A DNA stretch of 64,000 nt from Physcomitrium patens. Its lineage: Eukaryota; Streptophyta; Bryopsida; Funariales; Funariaceae. Positions 35,431 through 49,612 of the stretch are shown piece by piece. The notes beneath the pieces are model-generated. The model worked only from the letters and a program-made list of their open reading frames with translations, made no database searches and had not been told where the DNA came from. The translations under genes were made by a program, and so were the position numbers. How positions within the stretch are numbered: position 1 is the first letter of the stretch; each line of letters starts with the position of its first letter. The stretch is taken from contig NC_037254.1 in the NCBI RefSeq assembly GCF_000002425.4, forward strand, positions 12,926,500 to 12,990,499, written 5' to 3'.

Positions 35431-38400
35431 TATTTTAGTACTAAAAATATACTTAAGATACTTTAATTTATTATTTTAATAAGTTAATATAAAAATTTTG
35501 AGATAAATAAAAAATTATATAAAAATAAAATAAAATGATAGTTACAAGAATAGATCTCTTATAGAGTTATCTTTGAGAAGGAATTTTAAATTACATGCCG
35601 TTTTTTAAATTAGTACATAGAAAATAATAATTTTTAATAATAATTTTATTTCTATGAAATATTTAATGGAATTAGAATTCAAATGATATTTTTAATCCAA
35701 AAAAATCCAAAAATAAAAAAATAGAATAAAAAAATAAAAAAATACATATTGCTTACTTTAGATAATTAAATAGAAAAATAATAATAGATTTGAATATATA
35801 TATATATATATATATATACATCAAAGGAATAAAAGAATAATATTAAAAAATAGAAAGAAAAAAAGAAAGAAAAAAAGGTAGAAAATAAAGAAAAAAAGAG
35901 AAAGAAAGAAAAAAAATGTAAGAATAAGAAAAAAAAGAAGAAAAAGGTGATGAAAAGAGTAAGAAGGTGCTGAAGAATGGCGGCAACTTTTTGTTGATAG
36001 GAATCTAGCTAGTTAGATTCTTGTCTTTTTTTTCTTTATTTTTTTCTATATTGTTATAGAGCTCCATACTTAGGTAAAATCTAAAATTTTCTACTTTTTC
36101 TACATAATTGAAGGTGCAATTGTTATGATTGATATTGCACCTTATTATTATTATTTTATATTTTTATTTATTTGACGCAAATGGCAAGTTTGGTTTGAGG
36201 CAGTGGTATTACTTCATTCTTAGTTCTTATCAATTAGGTGTGCATATTTTTCTTGAGCCCCAAACATTATGGTTGCAACAGTAGATTTTTCCTTTCCTCT
36301 AATTGAATGTGGACTAAGGCCTCTTGTAACTTTTTGATTTGAGCTTGTAAGTTAAAAACTTAATAGATTCATATTATATTTGAAGTAGACTATTTCTAAG
36401 ATCTAAGATCCTTTCAATCCATAGCAATATAGATTCCATCACAATAAAGATAATGTAGAGCAAAAAAAAAATTGAACAAAACTAAACAAAATAGAACATA
36501 GAAGATATCAAACTAAATTTTACTAAAAAAAAAGAGACCAAAGCCATAGCTAATTGGATATCTAAATGACACTGGCCAATCATATTTATACTTTATTTAA
36601 TTATTTTGGAACTTTTTAGAATGTTCTTAATAATGAGCTCTATCTAGATAACTGCCCTAAGTTCTTTTTAGAATGTTCTATGGTAGATCCTATATAGACC
36701 ACCAACTTAATTCTAATTATAAAAACTTCTAAAAACTTTTTAAATTTGGCTCTAATTACCTATTTTTATACATCAACAATACAAATATCTTATCCATATT
36801 CCATTATACTACTGATCTAAGCAGTAAAGTCTATAGATCTATTTTTTATTTTATTTTTTTGGATTTATACTTCTAACATTAAAAAGCAATAGTGTTCTTT
36901 TATTTGTAATTTGATGGTTGAGCTTGTATCTAAGGTTTTTAAAAATTAGCTTATATATACAAATTGTGCTTGCAACATCGTAGATTGAGTTGCAACAATT
37001 GAAATTGGCTACAAGCCTTGAAAATTTCTAAAGTAATAATATTGTGTTTTTTTTTAGTACTTTAGTATTCTACTATGTTTTTTTTTTTTTTTTGTTTTCA
37101 TTTTTGTAGTAGTTCACCTTGTTTTCAATTATTATGGATTTATAATGTAATTTTTATAGATATGGATATATTTCTCATATTTTATAGAAGTGATGTTATT
37201 TTTTTCTTTTATTTTTTTTTGTTTTATATTTAAACTTAAGATATTAAATTGTCAAAGACAATGCCTTCATTCTAAAGTTGTAGCAATACAAACTAGAAGT
37301 TGAATTTTTTTTTTTTTGGCTATGGTGCATGTTTGAAGAAGAGTATGCTTATTTTTTGTACTTTACTTTAATACTTTTTTGTTGTTTTTTACTGACAACA
37401 ATTCTAGTCTTCTAGTTACTATAATCTATTAGTAAGCAATAATGGTTATGTATGTCATAATGTAATATGAATATACAGTGAAAATATAATCAAAATTAAA
37501 ATTTTAATTAATATCTAATCATCTTGATTCAATAATAATTCAAGAAACTCTTTTATTATCTTAGAAAGGCCATAAATTGGTAAAATTAGGTTAGAAGAGG
37601 TAAATAATTAGCATGGCTGATATTAAGATTAAGTTGAGGATAGGATTGGCCTAAAAACATTCCTAGGATAGGTTAGATTGTTGCCCCAAGATTGACCGTT
37701 TGTGGGACAGGATCAAAATCAGACCTCTAGCCACTAAAACAACCATGTAAGACAAAATAGGGAGACATTTGAAGATTAGCAATTAAGATTGGAGAGTTGG
37801 CTATAAATTGATTCCATAGGTGTAAGACTTATTTTTAGGAGGTTTGGAATGACTTTGCAATTGTTGTTCAAAATCAAGGTTTGTATTGGTGATTTGGGTT
37901 TTATACAACACAATTAGAGTTAGTATTCTTGGCTAGTTTGTACAATTGGTGTCACATTCATGGTTCAAAATTTAAAAATACTTTGTTTACTAGGTGTGCT
38001 AAGTGTGTGTAAATTTTTTTATAAATCTAATGGTGCAATTAAGAGATATTTGGATTTTAGTACAAAAGAATATTAGAAGTTGGCAGTTTGGGGTTGAATA
38101 GGATTTTTATGATATTTGGAGATCTACTAGTTGGGTCAAGGTGAAATTTGTCATAGTGATAGAAGATTTTAATATCAAGCTATACATTGATTTTGACTTA
38201 AAGTTAATAGTTGGACAAGGAGAAATTACTATTGGAACATCTGCATCAACTTTTAAGTTGGTATCCAAGTGACATTAGTACAATTTTTAGGTTTTTTTTA
38301 TAATTTGTAAGTTGGATTAGGTTGAATTGTTTTTAGAATATATAGAAGGTTCATAGTGGCATTTTTGTATAAAATTTTACACCAAGTAGATGGTCAGATT

Positions 38401-39424
38401 AATAGTTATAGCTTGCCAAAGCTCACTAATCAAGTTTAGGGCTTACAAAGAAAAATCAAATTACCTAATCATAAAAATAATAAAGCAATTGGAGTTTATG
38501 TATAGTTGAGGTTATTAAAAAGAGTATTTTTAAGCACTTTATATAGGTGATATCTATTAGGATTTCTTAGATATTTGTAAAATACAACTTTACCTTTGAT
38601 AGTTAGATACCTTATGCATTCCAAAACAAGACAATACATATTATGACAATGTAATGATCTTAAGCCTTAGTAAAGTCTTATTTGATTTTTTTTGTCATTT
38701 ATTACTACTTCTAAAAAAAGAAGTATTATTTTTTTTCTTTTTGTAAAACACAATACTAATTATTTGGATGTAATTTCAACAAAGTCTTGGCATACAACTA
38801 GATTGGACTTTTACAAAGGCAGCAAAAAAGAGAAGATAGTAAAAAAAGGTCAACAAATTATAATGTAATTATTTGAGTATACAACTAGCAAGTTGATGCT
38901 CTTCTTGGACATTACTTCGAGTGAAGAAGGCAATCATAAGATCATGGATAACAAGACTTAATACTAATTGAGTTAGAAGGAGCTTATGGTACAAAAGTAT
39001 ATAAATTCTACAATTACAACTTCAGCAATTTATTTGCCATTATTGCCTACAAAGTGGCATCAAATTCTTCACCAACAACATTTCAAAATCAATCAATAAA
39101 AGCAGCACATAGAAAAAGTGGAGGTCTCTTTCAAGTCCTCCTTCTAAGTCTGCTTATTTAATAGATAAAATCTCAAGGCCAAACATAGTATTAAAAGAAA
39201 TTAGGCAAGAATATCAAGGTTTTGTTGTGTTGAGATTTAGTTTGAATAAAAAAATATAAAAAAATAAAAATAAATTTAATTGAATAATTTATATCATTTG
39301 AATTACATTAGATTCAAAATGAATAAATTATATAGATCAAATGTTATACTTAAAATAATTAATATTTTTGGATGAAATCTTATTCAAGGATGAATATTAT
39401 TGATAGATGAATTTAAAAAAATAA

Positions 39425-39469
<45 letters not shown>

Positions 39470-39520
39470 CTTAATAATATTAAAATAAATAAATAGGTTT
39501 TTTAATGTATGAATTATTGA
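35431..39520. other. Unresolved 4-kb AT-rich insertion block
   Basis: This block separates the protease and RT of chromovirus F. It has purine-rich tracts (35850-35950), a TA array (about 35798-35818), T-rich tracts near 37080 and 37300, and an AAT array (39426-39466). The part 37560-38560 has weak inverted similarity to repeat R. No protein motif was found, so it is probably one or more non-autonomous elements. Confidence 0.45.
39426..39466. repeat. AAT trinucleotide microsatellite
   Basis: Pure run of AAT units, about 14 copies. Confidence 0.9.
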
Positions 39521-39529
39521 GTGTCTTAT

Positions 39530-40110
39530 TATATAAGATAAATTATTAATAGAACTTGATGTGGTTATTTAGGTTACTCAAGAAGAATTAAAAGTGAATT
39601 ACTTATAATTTAATTAATAGCCATAATTTCTAAAATTTACATAGTATATTCACTTATTATAAATTAGAATAATCTTCCAACTACAAGAGGTTTATTTTAG
39701 CTTGTATAAGCAAATATCAAGATTATCAAGATATTTTTGAAAAGAAAAATATAAATATTCTTCCAAAGTATTGTCTTTATGAATGTTCTATCAATCTTCA
39801 AAAAGAAGTTTAACTATTACTTAGACCAATATATAGCCTATTACAAAACAAATTGGTTGTATTCAAAGAGTACATTGATGAAAATTTGGCTAAGAACTTG
39901 ATATCCCATTCTAAATCTGTACTTGAAATTCTTATCTTATTTATGAAGAAAAAAGATAGATCTTTTCAAATGAATGTAGAATATCAAAGACTCTATAAGA
40001 TTTCTATCAAAAATAGGTATCTTCTACTTTTGATTTTAAGACTTCAAATCAATTCAATTAAATAAAGATCTATATAAAAACAGATTTATAAGGAACATAT
40101 AATCTGATAT
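39530..40110 (+). mobile_element. Ancient chromovirus F, piece 3: RT N-terminal part
   Basis: The translation shows RPIYSLLQNKLVVFKEYIDE, NLAKNLISHSKSVLEILILF, KKDRSFQMNVEYQRLYKIS and, at the end, IYIKTDL*GTYNLICM. It is cut near 40110 in the middle of RT. The next residues of the same protein (KKDE*KIIF, YMHFKYNVMPFGLTN) appear at 46570 on the same strand, after copy D. Confidence 0.82.
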
Positions 40111-42193
40111 GTATGTCAAAGATAAGAATCGAATGAATGCAAATAACCAAGTGACACTTTTCTTTAAAAAATATGATAAAATAGATATAAAAAAACTTAT
40201 ATATTAAAAGAAAATTAGAATTGCTATTGCCAAAAGATTAAAAAACTAAAGACTCTTGAATCTAAACTACAGCAAGAACAGAATTGATAAGAATGAAGAA
40301 AGCTTCACTCTTCTATTTATACTATCCATCTAGGAGCTACATAGTGACATTCTATAGGACTTCTAAGATATGTTGACTTTACAAGCCGCATGTATTAATT
40401 TAGAAGTCAAGTTTTTTATGGGTGTGCCATATAGTTAACTTATTCCACAAGTTATTCACATGTGTGATACATGGCTAACTTTTTGACCAAGTTTCTAACC
40501 TAAAAGTCAACTATAAATACATATAAAGTCAAATTTGTGTCTATGAAGCTTCTATAAAGTTTTTTTAAAAGATATTATGAAATTAATCTATTTCTATTTA
40601 TTTTTATTCATATGATTAGATAGAAATAATGTAAAAATAAATTGTTGAGGCCTTCATAACTTCCTTCAAATAAAACTTTTGAAACACCATCAGAAATTGT
40701 TCCTATCTCTAATAAAATCATCAAACATTAAGAATCTCTTCCAACATCATGATATCAAATATGTTGTATGTCACCATTTATTTGAAGAAGAACATGTCTT
40801 TTTTTAGGATCTTTATCTTGATAATATTATCTTGAAGGTTGAAATAAATACAATGTCTCATCTGGCAAGTCAATAAATGATAGCTCTTAAATTGAATCCA
40901 TTGGTTATTAATTCTCCATCTCCTTAGTGCCACAATAGATACAAAAGCTATAAACAAAGATTGAAGGTAGAATATTATTTTTTCTTGATCTCATTTCTTT
41001 TATAACGAAGATTTTCTATTCTTCATTTAAGTTTTGATGGATATTGTTGATAAAAAGCCTCCACCTTCTTTGCTATATTTGCAAGATTCTTTACTAGTTT
41101 CTATGTGTATTTACTAATATCAAATCCATATCAATAAATAAGATATTCCAACCTATTTTGTTGCTACTTTAAATTTAAGACTTCTTCTATCTTAAATTTT
41201 TTATTATTGTCTACTTCTATAAAAAGAAGTAGCACTTATTTTTTTTGTGGTACATTTATTATCTTGTATGGTTCAAAAAGAAATATATAGAATATGGAAT
41301 AGATCTTTATTGACTCCGATAGGCATAATCAATAAGCAATTAGATTAATTTATTTACAAATAAAAAAAGATACAAAATTATAATAGTCCAACTTATTGCA
41401 AGAGTAAATAATCTTGATATTACAAAAAAGTAATCATACCTCATTATCCATATTGAATTGTGGTTGTTCTTTGTAATAGGTATCTGTATTTTTTTTTGCC
41501 ATTTTTAGCTTCTTTTAATTGTACCTTTATTACTACATGTAGCTTTGACAAACAATTTGTCAATTCTTTTATCATAAGATTATCAATTCTTAAAAAGTCA
41601 AAAGCATCAAGTTATGGATGGTAACCATAATTAGTAAAAAAAAATGTATTTGATGAGTAGAAAAGTGTATTATGTTACTATAAGAAAACTTTACCAATGG
41701 TAAAAGAGTCATTCAATCATCTTATTTGTAATTGATGGCACACCTCAAATATTGCTCCAAAACTTGATTAATGCACTTTGTTTGTCTATGAATTTGAGGA
41801 TGAAAGGCCAAATTATTGAAGATTAGCAAGTTCTTACATACTTGTGATGACATAAAATTAAACCATAGTAAATTGCTAATAATCAAAAAATAATAAAGGA
41901 TTAAAAGATGTTACTATGATAGATAAGGTAGCAATGGAAAGCCTTAGTAGAATGTTGGATGGATGTATTCATTAAAGGATGGAAGTTTTTCATTAATGCA
42001 ATAGCCACCTCTTATAAGTAATGGATATTGGAAGTAAAAAACATCTTACTCCACACTTTTTTTGTGTGCAAACCTTAATGATGCTAAGAGTTTGTAGCTT
42101 TTAGACTTCTTTTCTTTTGTATAAATATAGCTTAATATCTAATTTTAAAATCTTAAAAAGGATTCTTTAAAATCTTAATATAAATTGAGTCCA

Positions 42194-42382
42194 TTATTTG
42201 ATATAATATTTTTTGATAATTTGTGATAGCGATAGATGTTTTTTAAAAAAAAACTTAATTACTTTTTTACCTATGATAGATTTTGTATATAATACAAAAT
42301 ATACCATCTTGGTGAAATAATCTACTATTATAAATATAAAATTATATGAACCTAAGACTAGAAGATTTATAATAAAATCCAT
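42194..42382 (-). pseudogene. Integrase core remnant (copy D)
   Basis: Reads MDFIINLLVLGSYNFIFIIV, then DYFTKMVYFVLYTKSI, the segment with the first catalytic Asp in this lineage (MDFIMDLP and VVDRLTKMAHFVPC in the right-end chromovirus). The second VVDRL-type Asp is kept. Confidence 0.75.
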
Positions 42383-43080
42383 AGAAACAAAAGACCATGA
42401 TTGTTTGAGTATGGATAATGATTAAATAAGTTTGTAGGATCGATGATGAAGAGTTTTTGATCTTAAATAAATATTATTAGATTAAAAAAAGTCTTTCACT
42501 ACCTTTCACATTTGCAGCCACTAGAAACCTTTGGATATAAATTTCAAAGTCTTATTGTATCCAAAATATCCAGTGGCTAGAAAGTCATGACGTACTTAAA
42601 GAACAAGTAAACGTGTTTTTTTTTTTGGAATATATAGGCATGCTTTGAAATAGAATAGATTGTTATTGAACTTAAACTTAGAAGTATCATAAGACTTAGA
42701 AAAAGGATTCTTGATATCATGAATAAGAGGATCAAAAGACATACTTGATTGATTTTGTTTGACAAATGTTGAATTTATAATCAATATTGATTTTATTGCT
42801 TGAAGATGAAAATACTCTAGCTTCAAGAGAATTATTTTTTGTTGATAAAAAGATGCATCTTCTTCTTTTAGTATAAGATAAGAATATCAAAAAAGGGCAT
42901 CTAATAAATCTTATTATTTTTCAGATCAATAAGTGATCTTGAAATCAAATCTTGACAAAAATATGTTCCAAAAGACTTAGCGATGATTCAAAATACATAT
43001 TGATATAAACTTTTAAGATTTTTGTGGTCTATATAAATAATAATTAGATTAAAAGTACCTTCTACATAATGGCACCATTC

Positions 43081-43284
43081 TTAAAATGAATCTATAATCG
43101 TAAGAAGTTTTTTGTTGTAAATCTTATAATTGATCTCGGATGCTGAAAATTTTCTTGAATGAAAAACTATTAGATGAAGTTTATCATTTATTTCTATTTG
43201 TGATAATATAAAATCTAAAAAAAAGTTCAATGTATCTATTTTCATAAAGAATGGCTTTTCAAAAGAAATATAAAGAATTTTCAA
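43081..43284 (-). pseudogene. RNase H remnant (copy D)
   Basis: Reads KIDTLNFFLDFILSQ, LHLIVFHSRKFSASEINYKI and KKLLTIIDSF, the Ty3/gypsy RNase H start in which the catalytic Asp of the ETDAS-type segment is changed (KIDTLN keeps the Asp). Too decayed to be active as a whole. Confidence 0.75.
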
Positions 43285-45995
43285 AAGTCAATGCAATACA
43301 AGATTGCTGCATAAATAAAGATTGTCTTCAAAGCTTCAAATGTTACTTCCATTTTTTAATTCTATTGAAGTTTGTCTTTACAAGTCCATCATTTGAAATG
43401 ATATATCTTAAGAAGTTAACTTTAGTAGTGTGAAATACACACTTTTTTATCTTAGCATAGAATCTCATATCTTTTAGTTTTTATAACACATGACAAATAT
43501 AAAGTTCATATTTATTTTGTGTTTTTAGAATAGATTAAGATGTCGTCTAGATAAAAAATAACAAAGTCATCTAAAAATTCTTAAAAGACAACATTTATTA
43601 GATGTTGAAAAGTGCTAGTACATTTGTTAGTGCAACAAGCATAACATTATATTTGAAATGTCTATACCTAGTTTAAAATGCAATCTTCTATTCATCTCCT
43701 TTTTTTAATGCATATCACATTATATGTACTTTATAGATCTATTTTTATATAAATCTTAGCTAAAATCAAGTAATCAAGAAGTCTAGATATCAAAGGTAGT
43801 GGGTACCTATTTTTGATGGTGATTTTATTAAATATTTAATAATTAAAATACATCTACAATGATTCATCTTTTTTCTTTAGAAATAAAATTTGAGCTCCTA
43901 TTAGAGATTTCGAACGGCATATGAAGTTCTTAGCTATATTTTCTTGAATATATTCTTTGAATTTAGCCAACTCATTTTGTAATAGATTATAAATTGGTCC
44001 AAATGGTGGTTGGAGTTTTTCTTGAATGTCAATTGAATAGTCATAGGAATAATGTTCCAAAAGAGTATCTATATTTTTCTTTTCAAATACATCTTGAATA
44101 TCTTAATATTAGCTTGGAATGTCACTTGAAGTCTTTCTACTATTAAAAATAAGTACGACATAAATGATACAAGATAATCTTTATTTTAAAATATATGAGA
44201 AAGCTCTTGCATCTACAAGTATAGGTTTGATTATACTAGACTTATGACTTTCTATTTGATTAATTATACTCTTAATTATACTTTTAAAAAATTAAGACTA
44301 TAAGAAATTTAATTTATTTTAAGATTATATTTTTTTAGCCATGATAAACCTAAAATGATTGAATTAGAAAGAGATCTAATAATATTTAATACTATAAAGC
44401 TACTATGATCATTAATTGTTACTTTTATAGGAAAGATTTCATGAGTAATATCTTTTGAAGACAATAGACAACCATCTATGATTTCTACATGAACAAGTTT
44501 AGTTTTTTTTATTAAAGGTATGTTATGTCTTTTAGTAGATTCTTCATCTAAAAAACATGGTCATGCTTTTAAATATAATAAAGCAAAGGCTTTATGATAT
44601 TTAAGTCTTAAAATAATATTTATTATAAAATAAAAAAAAAGGTTCTAAAGAGAGAATAGGACCTTCATTAGGTATTCTATAAGGTTCCAATCACATGGTC
44701 TCTATTGTATTTGAATAAACTTATTTTTTGACATACTATCTTCTTTAATAGCCATACTCTTTATTTTGTAATTGCATCGCTTCTTTAGACAATATTGAGT
44801 AGTATGCTTAGATTCTCTTCAACACAAATACAATCTTTCTTCATGACAACAAGTCTTTTTTTTGCTTAGTAAGAAATTTAAAACGTATTGCATCAATTTG
44901 TATATCTTTTACTTTTAAATGTATGTATTGAGGAGACATTGGTGTTGCCATTGAATTATAATAACATTGAGGTGTACTTATATGACTCTCAAATTAAAAT
45001 TTAAAAAGTTGATTTTCATACTTTACAACAAAATTAATTGCTTGACTAAATATTTGAAAATTAGATAAATTGATCATTAATTTATTTATCTCATATTATA
45101 ATTTGTAGAAAAATTGGCTAGAAAATGTAGCATCATCATACTTAATATCAATTGTAAGTTGTTAAAATTTTCAACCATATCGCATTATTGATCAATGTCT
45201 TGTCAAAAAATATAGATTTTATTGGTTGTAATACAAACTGCATCATATTCTTTATACATAGATCAAAACTCTACCAAAAAAGCCTCTATATTATCCAATA
45301 TTGAATCTTGTCATTCAAAAATAGATGAAAATCATGATAATGTTAAATTTGAAAGAAGTGTATCAATGACTCTAACTTGCAATATTGGAATTAGATAGCT
45401 TTGAAGTTGAAGTTCAATCACAAGTTATACTTTATCGATAAATCCTTCAAATTTGGATCTTATACCATCAAACTTTTCAAGCAATGCAATCTTTAATTCT
45501 CTAATAGTAGCAAGATATTCCATTGTAGGAAAAGAAACATGATTTGGTACAAATATTGATGCAATTTCAATCATTTCTATATCTTTGCTCCCTACCATTT
45601 TTGTTGCTTTTTTTGGTAGTAAATTGAGATGATGAATTGTAAGCATTTATTTTTTAATTTTTCTTAAATTTATGCCATTGCACTCTTCATTTTAAAAAGC
45701 TCCACTATGATGATACTTAAAAAAAATAAAATATCTAACATAGCTCAAGACAAATAGAAGAAAGGGCTTGAGAATAAGAAAAATACTAAAGACAATATTA
45801 GTTTAGAAGAGAGTAATCTATAACTCTTAATATTCTTATGCCTTATTAAGAAATAGGGATAATTCACTCTTAATCAAAAAAAAAGACAAGACTTTGATAT
45901 TATAAAAGTATTCTAATCAATTTGTGAAGGATAAGAACTTGATGAATCAAATAACAAAGTAACAATTTTTTCAAAGAAGTATGAAAAAATAAAAG

Positions 45996-45998
<3 letters not shown>

Positions 45999-46081
<83 letters not shown>
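45999..46081. repeat. TA array followed by poly(A) run in the LTR of copy D
   Basis: About 40 bp of TA repeats, TTAAC, then about 39 A residues. It lies within the 5' LTR of copy D and accounts for that LTR's extra length. Confidence 0.9.
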
Positions 46082-46083
<2 letters not shown>

Positions 46084-46559
46084 AGAATGACTATTTTCAA
46101 AAAATAAGAAAATTAAAGATTCTTGAATCTAGTTTAGAGCAAGAAAGGAATTGATAAGAGTGAAGAAGGCTTTATTCTTACCTCTATATACATATATATT
46201 ATCCATCTAAGAGCTACATGATGACATTCTATAAGACTTCTAATATGTATTGACTTTACAAGCTACATGGTTTAACTTACAAAATAAGTTTTTTATAGAT
46301 GCACTATATAATTAGCTTATTCCATAAGCTACCTACACAAGTGATACATGGCTAATTTTTTGACTAAGATTCTAATCTAAAAATCAACTATAAACACATG
46401 TAAAGTCAAAACCTTGTCTATGAAGCTTCTAAGAAGCTTTTTTAGAAGATATTAAAAAAATTATCTATATTTATTTATTTTTATCTATTTTAAAATAATT
46501 CTATCTAATTATATAAGTAATTACTAAAATAAGTATATATAATCATGAAAATATATTTA

Positions 46560-49500
46560 TAATAATGTATTAAAAAAAGATGAATAAAAAATTATATTTT
46601 GAACCAAATATATGCATTTCAAATATAATGTGATGCCTTTTGGACTCACAAATGTATCAACTATTTTTAACATCTAATGAATAATATCTTTTATGAATTT
46701 TTTAATAATTTTATTATCTGTTATTTAGACAATATCTTAATCTACTTTAAAAACATAAAAGAGTATAAAGTTCATATTTGTTATGTGTTGCAAAAACTAA
46801 GTGATCTAGGATTATATGCCAAGATAGAAAAGAGTGTATTTCTTACTATTCAAATTGACTTCCTAAGATACATTATTTAAACAATGGTCTTATAATAAAT
46901 CTTAAGAAGATCCAAATTTTCATAAATTAGAAGATTCCAAAAATAATTAGAGGTATGTAATGTTTTTTAGAATTTTTCAATTAATACTAGATCTTTATGA
47001 AGAATTCTTAAGTTGAGGCTCTTTTTACATGCTTAATATATATAGACAAACTTGAATAAAACAAAAAAATTGAAGCATCTTTTGAAGTCTTGAAGTCAAC
47101 ATTTATTTTTCATTAATTTTATATTATGTCAATTTTTTTAAGGCATTCTTTATAGAAACAAATACATCATATTTTGCTATAGGTGTCATTTTATTACAAA
47201 TGGAAGCAAATGACAAGCTTTACCTAATAGTTTTTCATTTTAAGAAATTTTCAATAGACAAGATTTACTACAAGATCCATGACAAAGACCTTCTTTCAAT
47301 TATAGATTCATTTTAAGAATAGCATCATTAACTAAAAGGCACTTTTAATCTATTCATCATATATAGAGATCATAAGAACTTCAAATACTTCATATTAGTA
47401 CATGATTTAAATTGTTGCCAAACCCATTAGAGCATAACTTTATCAAGATTTGATTTCAAGATACTTATCAAACTTGAAAACAATAAGGTTTATTAGATGC
47501 CTTTTTCAAATATTCTTATCTTATATCAAAAGAAAGAAATGAAACTTTTGATCAACAAAGAACAATTTTCTTAAAGTTGGAGCATTTTCATCTTCAAGTA
47601 ATAAAATCAATATTGATTGTTGATTTAATCTTTGTCAAATAAATTCAATCAAATATGTACTTTAATCTTCTTATTCATGATATCAAGAATACTTCTCTTA
47701 AGTTTTATGGTACTTCTAAATATAATTTCAAGAACAACCTACTTTATTTTGAAGGTCGTCTATATATTTCAAAAGAAGAAACATGTTTCTGTATTCTTCA
47801 AGCACGTCATGACTTTCCAATGGTACGATATTTTAGATATAATAAGAATTTAAAGCTTATATTTAAAGAATTTAGTGGCTTCAAATGTAGAAGTTTGTGA
47901 AAGACTTTTTAAAATTATGTTACATTTTTTTAAGATCAAAATTCCTTATCATTGCTCCTATCAACTTTTTTAGCTATTACCTATTTCAAAACAACTATGA
48001 TTTTATGTTTTTATAGAATTTATCATGAATCTTCCAATTTCAAGTTTATATGATTCTATATTTGTGATAGTAGATTATTTTAACAAGGTGGCATATTATA
48101 TACCATATATAAAATCTATCATAAGTAGAAAAATAGCTAATATTTTTTTTTAATAATATCTATTGCTATCATGGATTATCCAAGGATATTATATCAAATA
48201 GTAAGTCTCAATTTATATTAAGATTTTAGAGAATCCTTTTCAAGATTTTAAAAATAGATATAAAGCTCTCTTTGGCTCTTTATTCTCAAATTAATACATA
48301 AACAGAATAAGTAAAATAAGTTTTAAAGTAATATTTGGAATATATTATCAATTATTATGAAAATAATTAGATAACTCTTTTTCCATTAGTAGGGTTTGCA
48401 TATAATAATTTGATACGTTCTTCTACTTAAAAAATATTTTTTTTTATCAATTACAATTATTATCGATAATTTCATATTTTTAATTTTTTAAAAGTTGATA
48501 TTTCTATAGCAAAAGATTTGATGAATAGTTTATGTAAGTTCTATATAACCATGAAGGCATAATTAAAAGAAGCTCAAGAATGACAAAAGATCAATGTAGA
48601 TGCCTATTGCAAGGCATAACCATAACTTAATGTGAATGATAAGGTATGATTACTTTATCATAATATTAAGACTAATTGTCTTTGTGACAAGTTGGACTAT
48701 TGTACACTTAGATATTTTCTTATTTGTGAATAAGTCAATCATGTTGCTTATTAATTTCATCAACCAGAGTCTATGAAGATCCATCCTATATTCCACATAT
48801 TTCTTCTTGAGCCATATAAGATAATAAATATCTTAAAAAAAAAGACAAATGCAACCTCTTTTTAAAGAAGTAGATAACAATCAAAAATTTGAGGTAGAAG
48901 AAGTTTTAGATTTAAGGCAATGCCAAAATAGATTAAAATACCTTATTCATTATCATAGATATCATATTAATGAATAGACATGGGAGTCACCAAAGAATCT
49001 TAGAAATGCAATAAAGAAGGTTGAAGCTTTTTATCAACAATATTCATCAAAATCAAGATGAAGAATAACAAACCTTTGTTATAAAAAAAACCATATCCAA
49101 GAAAGATAGCATTCTATCTGCTACCTTTGTTTATAGCTTTTGTATATTTGTAGCACTAAAAAAATGGAGAATCAAAAATCAATAGTTTTAATTCAATAAT
49201 TATCATATATGGATTTACTAGACAAGACATTGTAATTGTTTCAATCTTTAAGACAACATAATTAAGATGAAGATCCTCAAAAAAAACATATCTTTCCTCA
49301 AATAGATAGCAACATATAACATGTTTGATATCATAACCTTAGAAGAAATTTTTGATGTTTGGTGATTTTATTAAAGGTAGAAATAATATTCCAAATATTT
49401 TATTTGAAGAGAGTTATGAAGGCTTTAACAATGATCAAATAACGAGATGATCTTTTCACCTTGGTATACGACACTATTGATGGCTGAGACAACTTATCAA

Positions 49501-49612
49501 CTATCTTTGAAAAGAATAAAGATCAGAGTATGTGGCAAATGCAATTTGCCACATCTTTGAATTTTTCATCATATAATGAGTGCTCCTCATATAACTTGTT
49601 TTTAGAAAGGCG
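46560..49612 (+). mobile_element. Ancient chromovirus F, piece 4: RT C-terminus, RNase H, integrase, chromodomain, ORF3 remains
   Basis: RT resumes with YMHFKYNVMPFGLTN and, at 46677-46880, FIICYLDNILIYFKN (Y-L-D-N, so the second catalytic Asp is lost) and CYVLQKLSDLGLYAKIEKSV. RNase H follows near 47100-47330, then the zinc region (47632-47900, PMVRYFRYNKNLKLIFKEF), the integrase core near 48000-48440, the C-terminal region (ESMKIHPIFHISLLEP near 48770) and a chromodomain near 48890-49000. ORF3 remains are at about 49340-49510 (FEESYEGFNNDQ and HY*WLRQLINYL). Confidence 0.82.
49340..49510 (+). pseudogene. Fossil of chromovirus ORF3
   Basis: In one frame the text reads FEESYEGFNNDQITR* and then HLGIRHY*WLRQLINYL. 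This aligns with FESEPAYDGQPEG and RVGHYRWLQGPMNHL of the intact ORF3 at 1080-1373. The stop at the Arg position is a CGA to TGA change. Confidence 0.6.

Larger units (their letters stand above)
40111..46550 (-). mobile_element. Decayed chromovirus copy D (nearly full length)
   Basis: A - strand element inserted into the RT of F. From right to left: 5' LTR about 45935-46546, gag (45425-45646, ATIRELKIALLEKFDGIRSK), zinc-knuckle region about 44740-44900, protease about 44340-44600, RT (43854-44060, then onward to about 43440), RNase H (43081-43284, FHSRKFSASEINYKIYNKKL), integrase (about 42194-42830, MDFIINLLVLGSYNFIFIIV), chromodomain about 41060-41210, the start of ORF3 (FEGSYEGLNN near 40680) and a 3' LTR about 40111-40645. 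It has no intact gene. Confidence 0.82.

Noticed and set aside
37560-38560. Third copy of repeat R in inverted orientation
   Set aside because: A short stretch near 38360-38410 resembles the reverse complement of the middle of R, but similarity could not be followed over the full length.
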